Both the position numbers and the translations under genes were made by a program. 15,862 nucleotides of DNA from Bacillota bacterium (GTDB taxonomy: Bacteria; Bacillota; Dehalobacteriia; UBA4068): NCBI GenBank assembly GCA_009778255.1, contig WRKD01000195.1, forward strand, positions 1 through 15,862, read 5' to 3'. The stretch's first letter is position 1, and each line of letters opens with the position of its first letter. The notes beneath the pieces are model-generated. The model did not search any database and was not told where the DNA came from. It was given only the letters and a program-made list of their open reading frames with translations. This document shows positions 5,328 through 12,579 of this stretch, piece by piece.

Positions 5328-6635
5328 ATGAAAAGAGCTATTACAGCCGAATTGATAGAATGGAAAAATAAAAGCGGACGCATGCCTTTGCTTCTTTACG
5401 GAGCGAGGCAGGTGGGAAAAACTTATATAATCCGGGAATTCGGCAAAAATCATTATAATAAAATTGCGTATATTAATCTTGAAACCGACCCTCTGGCAAA
5501 CACTTGGTTTGACGGAAATATAGAACCGGCTCGAATCTTGCTGCTCCTAGAAGCACATTTAAAAACTCGCATTATCCCACATGAAACGCTTATTATTTTT
5601 GATGAAGTACAATCTTGTGAAAGAGCGCTTACTTCGCTTAAATATTTCAATGAAATGGCTCCCCAGTACCATATAGCAGCGGCAGGCAGTTTGCTCGGTG
5701 TTGCCATAAAGCGTGAAAAATATTCTTTTCCGGTAGGAAATGTGGATTCTAAAACCTTGCATCCTCTTACATTTAAGGAGTTTTTATGGTCGCAAGGGGA
5801 AGAAATATTGGTGGAAGAAATAAAGGCCGCGTTTGAAACAAATACTCCTTTACATGAAAGCCTGCATCAGCGGGCATTGTATCTTTACAAAATCTTTTTA
5901 GTAGTTGGCGGTATGCCAGCAAGTGTTTTGGAATATACAGATACAGCATCCCTAATTACTGTTCCCGGCGTTCAGAACAGGATCATCAACGATTATATTG
6001 CGGATATGGCAAAATACGCTACAGATAGCGAAGCCATCAAGATACGCGCGGCCTACAATTCCATTCCGGCCCAGCTTGCAAAAGATAATAGAAAATTTCA
6101 ATTTAAAGTAATTCAAAGAGGCGGCAGCAATGCAATCTTTGGGGAAGCCCTTGACTGGTTGGAAACGGCGAAAGTGGTCAATAAGTGTTATAACGTATCA
6201 ACCCCCGAAATACCGCTCAATGTTTATAAGGATTTCACTAACTTTAAGCTTTATTTGGGTGATACGGGTCTTTTGGCAATGACAAGTAAAACCCCTCCGG
6301 AGATTGTATTGAACTTGGGAGAAATGGATAATCGATTTTTGGGCGCGATAGCCGAAAATTATGTGGCGCAGCATTTTGCCGCCAGCGAAAAAAGCTTACT
6401 TTATTGGAGAAGCGACAGTAAAAGCGGCGGTCAGGCAGAAATAGATTTTGTGTTACAAGAGGGGGGTAATGTAATTCCTGTCGAAGTTAAAGCGGGTGAA
6501 CACGTGAGATCACGCAGCCTAAATGTTTTTGTTAAGAAATATGCTCCACCGTACTCGATTAGGGTTTCCTGCAAAAATTTTGGATTTAAAAACGGAATCA
6601 AATCCGTGCCGTTATATGCGGTGTTTTGCATATAG
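5328..6635 (+). CDS. AAA ATPase with DUF4143 C-terminal domain
   Basis: This 435-residue protein has the layout of the AAA_14/DUF4143 family. The Walker A motif GARQVGKT is at residues 25-32, Walker B LIIFDE at 88-93, then a helical middle. The C-terminal DUF4143 part carries an EIDFVL...VPVEVKAG-like stretch. In that stretch Asp373, Glu386 and Lys388 look like a PD-(D/E)XK nuclease-type core. Length and ending (LYAVFCI) fit a complete protein. These ATPases are common, often in multiple copies, in anaerobes and archaea; their cellular role is not established. ATG 5328 is chosen because GAGGTGA sits 5-6 bases upstream; a GTG at 5319 is inside that site. It lies alone between the decayed MNT/HepT pair and the WG gene. 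Confidence 0.92.
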   Translation: MKRAITAELIEWKNKSGRMPLLLYGARQVGKTYIIREFGKNHYNKIAYINLETDPLANTWFDGNIEPARILLLLEAHLKTRIIPHETLIIFDEVQSCERALTSLKYFNEMAPQYHIAAAGSLLGVAIKREKYSFPVGNVDSKTLHPLTFKEFLWSQGEEILVEEIKAAFETNTPLHESLHQRALYLYKIFLVVGGMPASVLEYTDTASLITVPGVQNRIINDYIADMAKYATDSEAIKIRAAYNSIPAQLAKDNRKFQFKVIQRGGSNAIFGEALDWLETAKVVNKCYNVSTPEIPLNVYKDFTNFKLYLGDTGLLAMTSKTPPEIVLNLGEMDNRFLGAIAENYVAQHFAASEKSLLYWRSDSKSGGQAEIDFVLQEGGNVIPVEVKAGEHVRSRSLNVFVKKYAPPYSIRVSCKNFGFKNGIKSVPLYAVFCI

Positions 6636-6825
6636 TAATACGAAAGGATCACCAAACCGCAGAAATCAGAAGGGATACATAACTTAGGAATTGTTTGATA
6701 AAATTAAGGAGAAGCACCCCATATTGCGTCCGTACATAAAGATTCCATATACAGAATTTAAGAAATACGCGATGCAGTTACATCATGAAATATAGACGGA
6801 ACTAAGGCAGCAAAGAGGAGGTAAC
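6636..6825 (+). other. Spacer with remnant of an antitoxin-like reading frame
   Basis: No intact gene is present. From about 6688 a frame reads ELFDKIKEKHPILRPYIK, then FKKYAMQLHHEI, a TAG at 6793-6795, and TELRQQRGG up to the next gene. The last part matches the end of the broken gene at 848-1029: 24 of 31 bases agree between 996-1026 and 6792-6822. The peptides LTHNDVLTKLRQQR and LHHEI*TELRQQR line up. It is probably the tail of a related small gene, now decayed. Its end supplies AGGAGGT (6815-6821), the ribosome site of the WG gene. Confidence 0.4.
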
Positions 6826-8316
6826 ATGGCCAATAAACAACCCCTCGGCGAATACCGTGAGGTATGCGAAATAAAGTCAAGTATTATTGTATATAGAATA
6901 ATAAAGAAACGCATTTTTCCTTTTACACTGGAATTATTCCTTATGTTACTGCTAATCTTAGCATTAGCAGCATGTGTAAAGGATGTCGGAAACACGAAAG
7001 CATTGGTTGAGCAAAGCGATGATATGGTAGTTTCCGATGAGTTTAATAATAATGTTAGTGCTATTAACGAGCAGGATAATGAAACCATTATCAATCTGGA
7101 ACCAACAGAAGATAGTGAACAAAACAGTGAACCGGAAGATATATCAGGATTTGAGGAAGACATTAGCAATAGTACAGCTACTTCGCATGAAAACAAATAC
7201 GACTGGGTTGAAGAGTATTCAGAAGGCTTAGCAGTGGTTCATTTTGACTCCTATGATAATACCGAAAACAAGTATCGGGATGACGATCATGGCTGGGTAA
7301 GTATATCTGACCCAGGCAAATTTGGCTTTATTGATGAAAACGGTCAAGAAATCATACCACTATCTTATGATTGGGCATTTAGCTTTTCTGAAGGCTTAGC
7401 AGCTGTAAACATAGGCGGGGTTTGGATAGGTGGAGAAGTGTCTAGTTGGTTAGATGGTGGCAAGTGGGGTTTCATTGATAGAACTGGGCAAATTGTTGTG
7501 CCTATTATATACGACTTTGTAAAATCATTCTCTGATGGTTTAGCAGCTGTGGCAATTGGTGAAGAAGGCCATGTAGTAGTAGGATTATACTGGAATTCCG
7601 TCAACAATGCAAAATGGGGTTTTATTAATAAGAGCGGTGAAGTGGTTTTACCGATTAAGTATGACTATGTTGAATCTTTTTCCGATGGTTTAGCAAATTT
7701 TCGTGTCGGTAGCGTATGGAATGGAAAATGGGGGCTAATTGATAAAACTGGCATAGAGATTGCGTCACCCAAATACGATGAGCTAGAACCTTTCTCTGAA
7801 GGATTGGCAAAAATCAATATTGGCGCTATGTGGCTCAACGGAGAAGATTTCGACTTCCTGGCTGGCGGTAAATGGGGTTTAATAGATAAAACTGGAAAAG
7901 AAATAGTGCATCCTAAGTACGATGTGATAAATGAATTTTCGGAAGGGCTGGCTGCTGTTCTATTTGGTGCAGAGTGGACTGCAACAAGGAGAGATTATTG
8001 GGGAAATGATATTCGCACCGGCGGCAAATGGGGTTTTATAGATATGACCGGAAAAGAAATTATTATACCTAAATATGATTCTGTGGAATATTTTTCCGAT
8101 GGCTTGGCGGCGGTTTGTATTGATGCAGAATGGGAAATAACTTCAGATGGCGATGAAGAACTCATTAGCGGTAAATGGGGGTTTATTGATAAGGCCGGCA
8201 AAGAAGTCATCTCGCCAAAATATGATGCGGTTGAATCTTTCTCCAGAGGCAGTGCGCAGGTGAAGTTAAATGGCACATGGATATTTATTGATAAAAATGG
8301 CCAAGAGGTTGTATAG
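6826..8316 (+). CDS. WG-repeat lipoprotein
   Basis: The 496-residue protein has a hydrophobic stretch (residues 37-49) ending in the lipobox LALAAC, so Cys50 is the likely lipidated residue and the protein should sit on the outer face of the membrane. An acidic linker (about 51-120) follows. From about residue 123 come seven full WG repeats and a partial eighth, plus a half repeat at the front. The pattern is KWGFIDKTGKEIIxPKYD, a spacer, then FSEGLAAV. Some repeats carry inserts of 10-15 residues. WG repeats form beta-rich surfaces thought to bind other molecules; function here is unknown. ATG 6826 has AGGAGGT at 4 bases, giving an unusually long n-region (36 residues with KKR before the core). 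The shorter start Met40 has no ribosome site and would leave no n-region. GC is low, as in the rest of the island. Confidence 0.9.
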   Translation: MANKQPLGEYREVCEIKSSIIVYRIIKKRIFPFTLELFLMLLLILALAACVKDVGNTKALVEQSDDMVVSDEFNNNVSAINEQDNETIINLEPTEDSEQNSEPEDISGFEEDISNSTATSHENKYDWVEEYSEGLAVVHFDSYDNTENKYRDDDHGWVSISDPGKFGFIDENGQEIIPLSYDWAFSFSEGLAAVNIGGVWIGGEVSSWLDGGKWGFIDRTGQIVVPIIYDFVKSFSDGLAAVAIGEEGHVVVGLYWNSVNNAKWGFINKSGEVVLPIKYDYVESFSDGLANFRVGSVWNGKWGLIDKTGIEIASPKYDELEPFSEGLAKINIGAMWLNGEDFDFLAGGKWGLIDKTGKEIVHPKYDVINEFSEGLAAVLFGAEWTATRRDYWGNDIRTGGKWGFIDMTGKEIIIPKYDSVEYFSDGLAAVCIDAEWEITSDGDEELISGKWGFIDKAGKEVISPKYDAVESFSRGSAQVKLNGTWIFIDKNGQEVV

Positions 8317-8719
8317 TCTGAAACAAAAAGATATTGATACAGAGGATATTCTTTTGCGTAATCAAATTAAGCGGGATCATGATGTGCGCGAAATATATGA
8401 AACAAAGAACTTGGCGAAAATTACGGAATATTTATTGGATAGGCCTAACGATAAACTATCACTGCTTATAGAAGCGCTGCACCGCCGGATCACCTTGCTT
8501 ACCAAACCCAAGATAATCCCGCTGACCCAATGGGCTTTGGATAATGGTGTAGCCGGGAATATTGCCAACAACAAGGCCCTGCGCCAAACCATCCCGGCTT
8601 TTCGTTTACGCGAGCGCTGGATGATTGCGGCTGATTACAGGGTGTTGCCCAATAACCAAGAAAGCGCTCTTGAGCAATATCATAATTGCCTATTGTCAAC
8701 ATTGTCCATTGTGAATTGA
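8297..8719 (+). CDS. Unrecognised protein, possibly a 3' gene remnant
   Basis: A 140-codon frame runs from ATG 8297, inside the end of the WG gene, to TGA 8717-8719. I do not recognise the product. It is mostly helical and basic, with a segment ALRQTIPAFRLRERWMIAADY and no signal peptide or metal motif. ATG 8297 lacks a Shine-Dalgarno. A TTG at 8354 with AGAGGA (8341-8346) seven bases upstream is a plausible alternative, giving 121 residues. Codon choice in the second half is GC-richer and closer to the hydroxylase genes than to the island. The frame may therefore be the 3' end of an older operon gene cut by the island. The last codons fall in an ATTGTC/ATTGTG-rich stretch that looks like intergenic filler. 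Confidence 0.45.
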   Translation: MAKRLYSLKQKDIDTEDILLRNQIKRDHDVREIYETKNLAKITEYLLDRPNDKLSLLIEALHRRITLLTKPKIIPLTQWALDNGVAGNIANNKALRQTIPAFRLRERWMIAADYRVLPNNQESALEQYHNCLLSTLSIVN

Positions 8720-8738
8720 ATTTTCGGGAGGTGTTATT

Positions 8739-9635
8739 TTGAAGAATTTCAACTATGTCAAAGCGCCGGATGTGCGCGGGGCTCTTGCTTTTCTGGATAG
8801 AGAAGGAGATAAAGCCTGCGTGGTGGCGGGGGGTACCAATGTGATGGTGGATATCCGCGCCGGTAAAATGAATGATCTCACCTTGGTGGGCATCAGCGAT
8901 ATCGCGGCTTTGCGCGGTATCCAAGAGGAGGACGGCAAAATATGCGTGGGGGCGCTTACCACCATCAGCGAACTGGCGGCATCCACGCTTCTTGCTAAAC
9001 AGGCGCCGGCTTTATATATGGCGGCTAAGGTATTCGCCGATGCGGTGACACGCAATTCCGCTACCATTGGCGGGAATATCGCCTACGCATCCCCGGCGGC
9101 AGATACCGCTCCGGCACTCTTAGCTCTTAAAGCTGATGTGTTGATCGAATCAGAAGGAGGTAAGCGTCGCGTTCCTATTGCGGAATTTTTCACGGGAGTA
9201 AATAAAACCTTGCTTCAGGCGGGAGAACTCATCACCGCCCTAGAGTTTATACCTAACCCATATAGCGCATTTTTCAAAATAGGCCTACGTAATGCCATGG
9301 CTATATCAGTCGCTACGGCGGCCTGCGCCGTTAAGCTTGCGGCAAACGGCGTTATAGAAGATTGCGCTGTCGCCTTAGGTTCCGTGGCTCCCAAACCGCT
9401 GCGGGCATATGAGGCGGAAAAAATATTGATAGGGCGAAAACTTGACGACGATACGGTTAAAGCGGCGCTGGAGGCGGTAGGTGCAGCAATCAGCCCTATC
9501 GACGATACGCGGGCTACAGGGGAATACCGTAGGGAAGTAGCGCCGGTACTGGTAAAGCGGGCTTTGCTTAAGGCAAGCGGAATATGTGTCCATGAAAGCT
9601 GCAAAGACGGTGAAGGGAGGATTCAACATGGCTGA
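8739..9635 (+). CDS. FAD-binding subunit of second molybdenum hydroxylase
   Basis: This is a 298-residue FAD subunit of the CoxM/xanthine dehydrogenase type. The motif AGGTNV is at residues 30-35 and RNSATIGGNIAYASPAAD at 105-122, with the C-terminal flavoprotein domain following. The start codon is TTG: GGGAGGTG (8726-8733) lies five bases before 8739 and the protein begins exactly where family members do. It is only moderately similar to the FAD subunit at 1117, so the two sets are distinct paralogues. It is the first gene of a FAD - [2Fe-2S] - Mo operon and overlaps the next gene by 8 bases. Expected role: transfer of electrons from the iron-sulfur subunit to NAD+ or another acceptor. Confidence 0.95.
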   Translation: MKNFNYVKAPDVRGALAFLDREGDKACVVAGGTNVMVDIRAGKMNDLTLVGISDIAALRGIQEEDGKICVGALTTISELAASTLLAKQAPALYMAAKVFADAVTRNSATIGGNIAYASPAADTAPALLALKADVLIESEGGKRRVPIAEFFTGVNKTLLQAGELITALEFIPNPYSAFFKIGLRNAMAISVATAACAVKLAANGVIEDCAVALGSVAPKPLRAYEAEKILIGRKLDDDTVKAALEAVGAAISPIDDTRATGEYRREVAPVLVKRALLKASGICVHESCKDGEGRIQHG

Positions 9636-10191
9636 GTTGTTAACGCTCACCCTTAAGGTGAACGGGGAGGAAAAAACTTTCCAAGCCCCGGCGCATTTAA
9701 GCCTCTTGCGGCTGCTGCGGGATAATTTATATTGGGAGGTAAAATGTGGTTGTGAGGAAGGGGATTGCGGTACCTGCACCGTGTATCTGGACGGGCGCGC
9801 CGTAAAATCCTGCGTAACTTTAGCCCACGCTTGTGCCGGTCATGAAGTGTGGACGGTCAAGGGACTGGGTTATGCGGATGATCTCACCGCCAAGCTGCAA
9901 AAAGCCTTTGTGGAATGCGGCTCCATTCAATGTGGCTTCTGCACCCCCGGCATGATCGTGGCGGCCAAACATTATCTGGACCACGATGGCCGAGCGGACC
10001 GTAAGGCCATTCGCGAAGCCATAGCCGGCAATCTCTGCCGCTGCACCGGCTATCAAAAAATAGTAGACGCCATCTACAATGTAGCATGCGAATTGTCAAA
10101 CAATGATTTACCACATAACTCAAAACTCAAAACTCAAAACTCAAGACTCGGGCTGTCAGGCAGCCCGCTAGGGGGTGTGGCGCATGAGTAA
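9628..10191 (+). CDS. [2Fe-2S] subunit of second molybdenum hydroxylase, with extended tail
   Basis: The 187-residue product has all eight cluster cysteines: Cys42, 47, 50, 62 for the plant-type cluster and Cys102, 105, 137, 139 for the helical-bundle cluster (QCGFCTPG, NLCRCTGY). An extra Cys40 precedes the first set. ATG 9628 is preferred over the in-frame ATG at 9586 because GGGAGG (9615-9620) lies seven bases upstream and the domain begins there. Family members end shortly after the position of Ala153. Here a tail of about 34 residues follows, encoded by AACTCAA tandem repeats and a GC-rich hairpin, rich in Asn, Ser and Lys and of no visible function. The stop overlaps the Mo subunit start, keeping coupling. 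Confidence 0.95.
   Translation: MAELLTLTLKVNGEEKTFQAPAHLSLLRLLRDNLYWEVKCGCEEGDCGTCTVYLDGRAVKSCVTLAHACAGHEVWTVKGLGYADDLTAKLQKAFVECGSIQCGFCTPGMIVAAKHYLDHDGRADRKAIREAIAGNLCRCTGYQKIVDAIYNVACELSNNDLPHNSKLKTQNSRLGLSGSPLGGVAHE
10117..10144. repeat. Tandem heptamer (AACTCAA) x4
   Basis: Four perfect copies of AACTCAA (10117, 10124, 10131, 10138) are followed by a degenerate fifth unit (GACTCGG). The array lies inside the 3' end of the [2Fe-2S] gene. Seven is not a multiple of three, so a gain or loss of one unit changes the tail's frame. The other two frames stop at 10169-10171 (TAG) and 10185-10187 (TGA), all close to the Mo subunit start. Confidence 0.9.
10149..10167. other. GC-rich hairpin ahead of the Mo subunit ribosome site
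   Basis: CGGGCTG (10149-10155) and CAGCCCG (10161-10167) form a 7-bp stem with a 5-base loop. The AGGGGGTG ribosome site (10170-10177) of the large subunit begins three bases after the stem. It has no U-tract, so it is not an intrinsic terminator. It could influence how well ribosomes re-initiate on the large subunit; that is inference from position. Confidence 0.6.
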
Positions 10192-12472
10192 TTTTAAACT
10201 GGTAGGCAATAAAGTGCCGCGTCATGACGCCTGGGCCAAAGCTAAAGGCGAGCAGCTCTATTCCGACGACTATGTCATGCCCAATATGCTTTATGGTAAG
10301 GTGCTGCGCAGTAAATACGCTGCCGCTATATTGCGCAAAGTGGATACTTCTAAAGCCAAAGCCCTGCCCGGCGTAGCCGCGGTCTTAACCGCCGAGGATG
10401 TGCCGCTTAATGAGGATATTACTAAATTTGGGCAAATGCGCGATGTGGGCGGCGGTTTCGAGGGCCTTTATAAAGTATTGGCCCATGGCAAGATACGCTC
10501 GAAGAGCGAACCTATAGCTCTGGTGGCGGCGGAAACGGAAGAGATCGCCCTGGAAGCGCTTAAGCTGATAGAAGTAGATTATGAAGTAACCGAGGGGGTG
10601 TTCGATCCCCGGGAAGCTTTGAAAGAAGGCGCGTATGTGGTTTCCAGTGAAGATCAAGCTAATCTGATCATGGAAACCAAGGTGGAAAAAGGCAATTTAG
10701 AAGCTGTCTGGGAGGAATGTGATCTGATCGTAGAAAACGACTATTGCACTTCTCCCCATGATCACGCCTACTTGGAAACAGAAGGCGGCATGGCCTGGCT
10801 GGATGAAAACGGTATTATCACCTTACGCGTGGGCACGCAAGTGTTGGAGCATTATCGCACTATTGCCAAGGTGCTGAAGCGCCATCATAATCAAGTGCGT
10901 AATATGAGCATACCCATGGGCGGCGGTTTTGGCGGTAAAGAGGATATCACGGTAGAAACCTATTTGGCGCTCTTGACCGTAGCCACGCGCCGCCCGGTGA
11001 AAATGGTGTGGTCGCGGGAAGAATCTTTGGAAGCCCATGCCAAGCGCCATCCGGAATACCTGCATTATAAGACAGGCGTTACTAAAGATGGCAAAATTTT
11101 GGCCCAGCAAGCGAGCATAGTGATGGACGGCGGCGCTTATACTTATCTTACCCCCTGGGTGCAGATGTATTCTACTATCAACGGAACCGGCCCATATAGG
11201 ATAGAGAATCAGGAATGCGTGAGCCGCTCCGCCTTCACCAATAATACATTTTCCAGTGCCAACCGGGGTTTCGGCGCTACTCAGGTAAATTTTGCCTATG
11301 AACGGCAAATGGACGAGATCGCAGCCAAACTTAATATGAACCCCTATGAACTGCGCCTGAAAAATGTTTTGAAAAATGGGGATTCCCTTTCTACAGGCTT
11401 TATCCCGGAAGGGCATATCGCCCTTACCGAACTGCTGCAGGCATTGCGCGAGAAAATGGAAAAAACGCCCAAGCCCGAACGTTTGCCGGATGGCCGCAAA
11501 GTGGGGAGGGGCATAGCCATTGGGCAGATGAGCTATGGTCGCTTGTGTTTTTTACACGATTCTTCCCGGGTGGCTATACGCGTAGAGCTGGATGGCAGCG
11601 TGACACTACGCGCCGGCGTACCCGATCTTGGCGGTGGTCAAGCGAGCGTGCTGGCGCAAATTTGCGGCGAGGAGCTGGGCTTGCCCATAGAGGATGTACA
11701 TCCCTTCATAATGGATACCCATTTAACACCCCTGGCCGGAACTACCACTGCCACGCGTCAGCTCTATATGTCTGGTAACGCTTGTTTAGTAGCTACCCGT
11801 TATGTTAAAGATATACTGGCTAAAAAAGCCGCAACTTTGCTGAGCTGCCAGCCTCATGAGCTGACCTTCTACGACCGTAAGATATTTTACACCAATGATC
11901 CTCAACGCAGCTTACCTTTTGTGACCGTAGTAGGGCATGTTTCAAATGACGGCGAATTGCTCTTCCACGAAGGCCAGTTCAACGCACCCTTTTCTGAGGT
12001 GCCGGATTTGACCAATATCAAAGGCCGTATTTTACCGGATATGACCTATACCGCCCATGGCGTGGAACTAGCGGTGGATGAAGAAACCGGCCAATACGAA
12101 CTATTGCGTATCGTAGCCGCTGTGGATTGCGGTAAAGCCGTTAACCGTAATAGCTGCGAGGGGCAGATGGAAGGAGGGGCAATTTATAATCAAGGCTGGG
12201 TGATGGAGGATTTAGCTTGGGATAAAGGCATAACCCGCAACAATAGCTTCGCCACTTACTTGATACCCACGGCATTGGATGCACCGGAAATTGAAACAGT
12301 GCTTTTAGAAAGCGGCGGCGGCTTGGGTCCCTATGGCGCCAAAGGCGTAGGCGAACCTGCGGATAATGATATTTGCCCTGCCATTATCAATGCTCTGCGT
12401 GACGCGATTGGGGTAAGTTTTTTCAACACCTTGATAAAACCACAGGATATATTAAAAAAGCTCAAGGGCTGA
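10184..12472 (+). CDS. Molybdopterin-binding large subunit of second molybdenum hydroxylase
   Basis: The 762-residue protein is a complete large subunit of the xanthine dehydrogenase / CO dehydrogenase family. It has the small N-terminal alpha/beta domain (VPRHDAWAKAKGEQLYSDD onward) and then the Mo-cofactor domains. Key motifs are GGGFGGKE near residues 246-253, RGFG with Arg361, GGGQASV with Gln486, TTATRQLYMSGNA, and GAKGVGEPAD with catalytic Glu724. The Arg and the first Glu correspond to substrate-contact positions in xanthine dehydrogenases, but substrate cannot be assigned with certainty. ATG 10184 has AGGGGGTG at six bases; a GTG at 10175 lies inside that site. It overlaps the [2Fe-2S] stop. 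Mo-cofactor maturation genes (XdhC/MocA type) are not in the window. Confidence 0.96.
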   Translation: MSNFKLVGNKVPRHDAWAKAKGEQLYSDDYVMPNMLYGKVLRSKYAAAILRKVDTSKAKALPGVAAVLTAEDVPLNEDITKFGQMRDVGGGFEGLYKVLAHGKIRSKSEPIALVAAETEEIALEALKLIEVDYEVTEGVFDPREALKEGAYVVSSEDQANLIMETKVEKGNLEAVWEECDLIVENDYCTSPHDHAYLETEGGMAWLDENGIITLRVGTQVLEHYRTIAKVLKRHHNQVRNMSIPMGGGFGGKEDITVETYLALLTVATRRPVKMVWSREESLEAHAKRHPEYLHYKTGVTKDGKILAQQASIVMDGGAYTYLTPWVQMYSTINGTGPYRIENQECVSRSAFTNNTFSSANRGFGATQVNFAYERQMDEIAAKLNMNPYELRLKNVLKNGDSLSTGFIPEGHIALTELLQALREKMEKTPKPERLPDGRKVGRGIAIGQMSYGRLCFLHDSSRVAIRVELDGSVTLRAGVPDLGGGQASVLAQICGEELGLPIEDVHPFIMDTHLTPLAGTTTATRQLYMSGNACLVATRYVKDILAKKAATLLSCQPHELTFYDRKIFYTNDPQRSLPFVTVVGHVSNDGELLFHEGQFNAPFSEVPDLTNIKGRILPDMTYTAHGVELAVDEETGQYELLRIVAAVDCGKAVNRNSCEGQMEGGAIYNQGWVMEDLAWDKGITRNNSFATYLIPTALDAPEIETVLLESGGGLGPYGAKGVGEPADNDICPAIINALRDAIGVSFFNTLIKPQDILKKLKG

Positions 12473-12491
12473 TAAGTAACTCATAAAAACT

Positions 12492-12551
12492 ATATCCTCA
12501 AGAACCGCTGAAAAAATACGATAAGAAAAGTATATGTTTTTTCGAGGATAT
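12492..12551. other. Long-range inverted repeat in leader of the ABC importer operon
   Basis: ATATCCTC (12492-12499) and GAGGATAT (12544-12551) are exact reverse complements 44 bases apart, within the 107-base gap between the hydroxylase and the binding-protein gene. The centre is A-rich. I recognise no riboswitch class. It could be a weak leader structure or chance in AT-rich DNA. No convincing promoter was found here, so the importer may be co-transcribed with the hydroxylase. Confidence 0.35.
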
Positions 12552-12579
12552 TTGTTCGAAATTAAGGAGGAAAAGGATA

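Noticed and set aside
7195..8316. Repeated TGGGG-type DNA in the WG gene as a non-coding repeat array
   Set aside because: The periodicity is fully explained by in-frame WG protein repeats.
10117..10144. AACTCAA repeats as a CRISPR array
   Set aside because: Units are 7 bases with no spacers, and no cas genes are nearby.
10823..11416. Long reverse-strand open frame within the Mo subunit gene
   Set aside because: It is a shadow of a strongly conserved coding region, without a ribosome site or recognisable product.
12473..12579. Molybdenum cofactor or other riboswitch ahead of the importer
   Set aside because: Only one 8-bp long-range pairing is visible in A-rich sequence; no known riboswitch core could be recognised.
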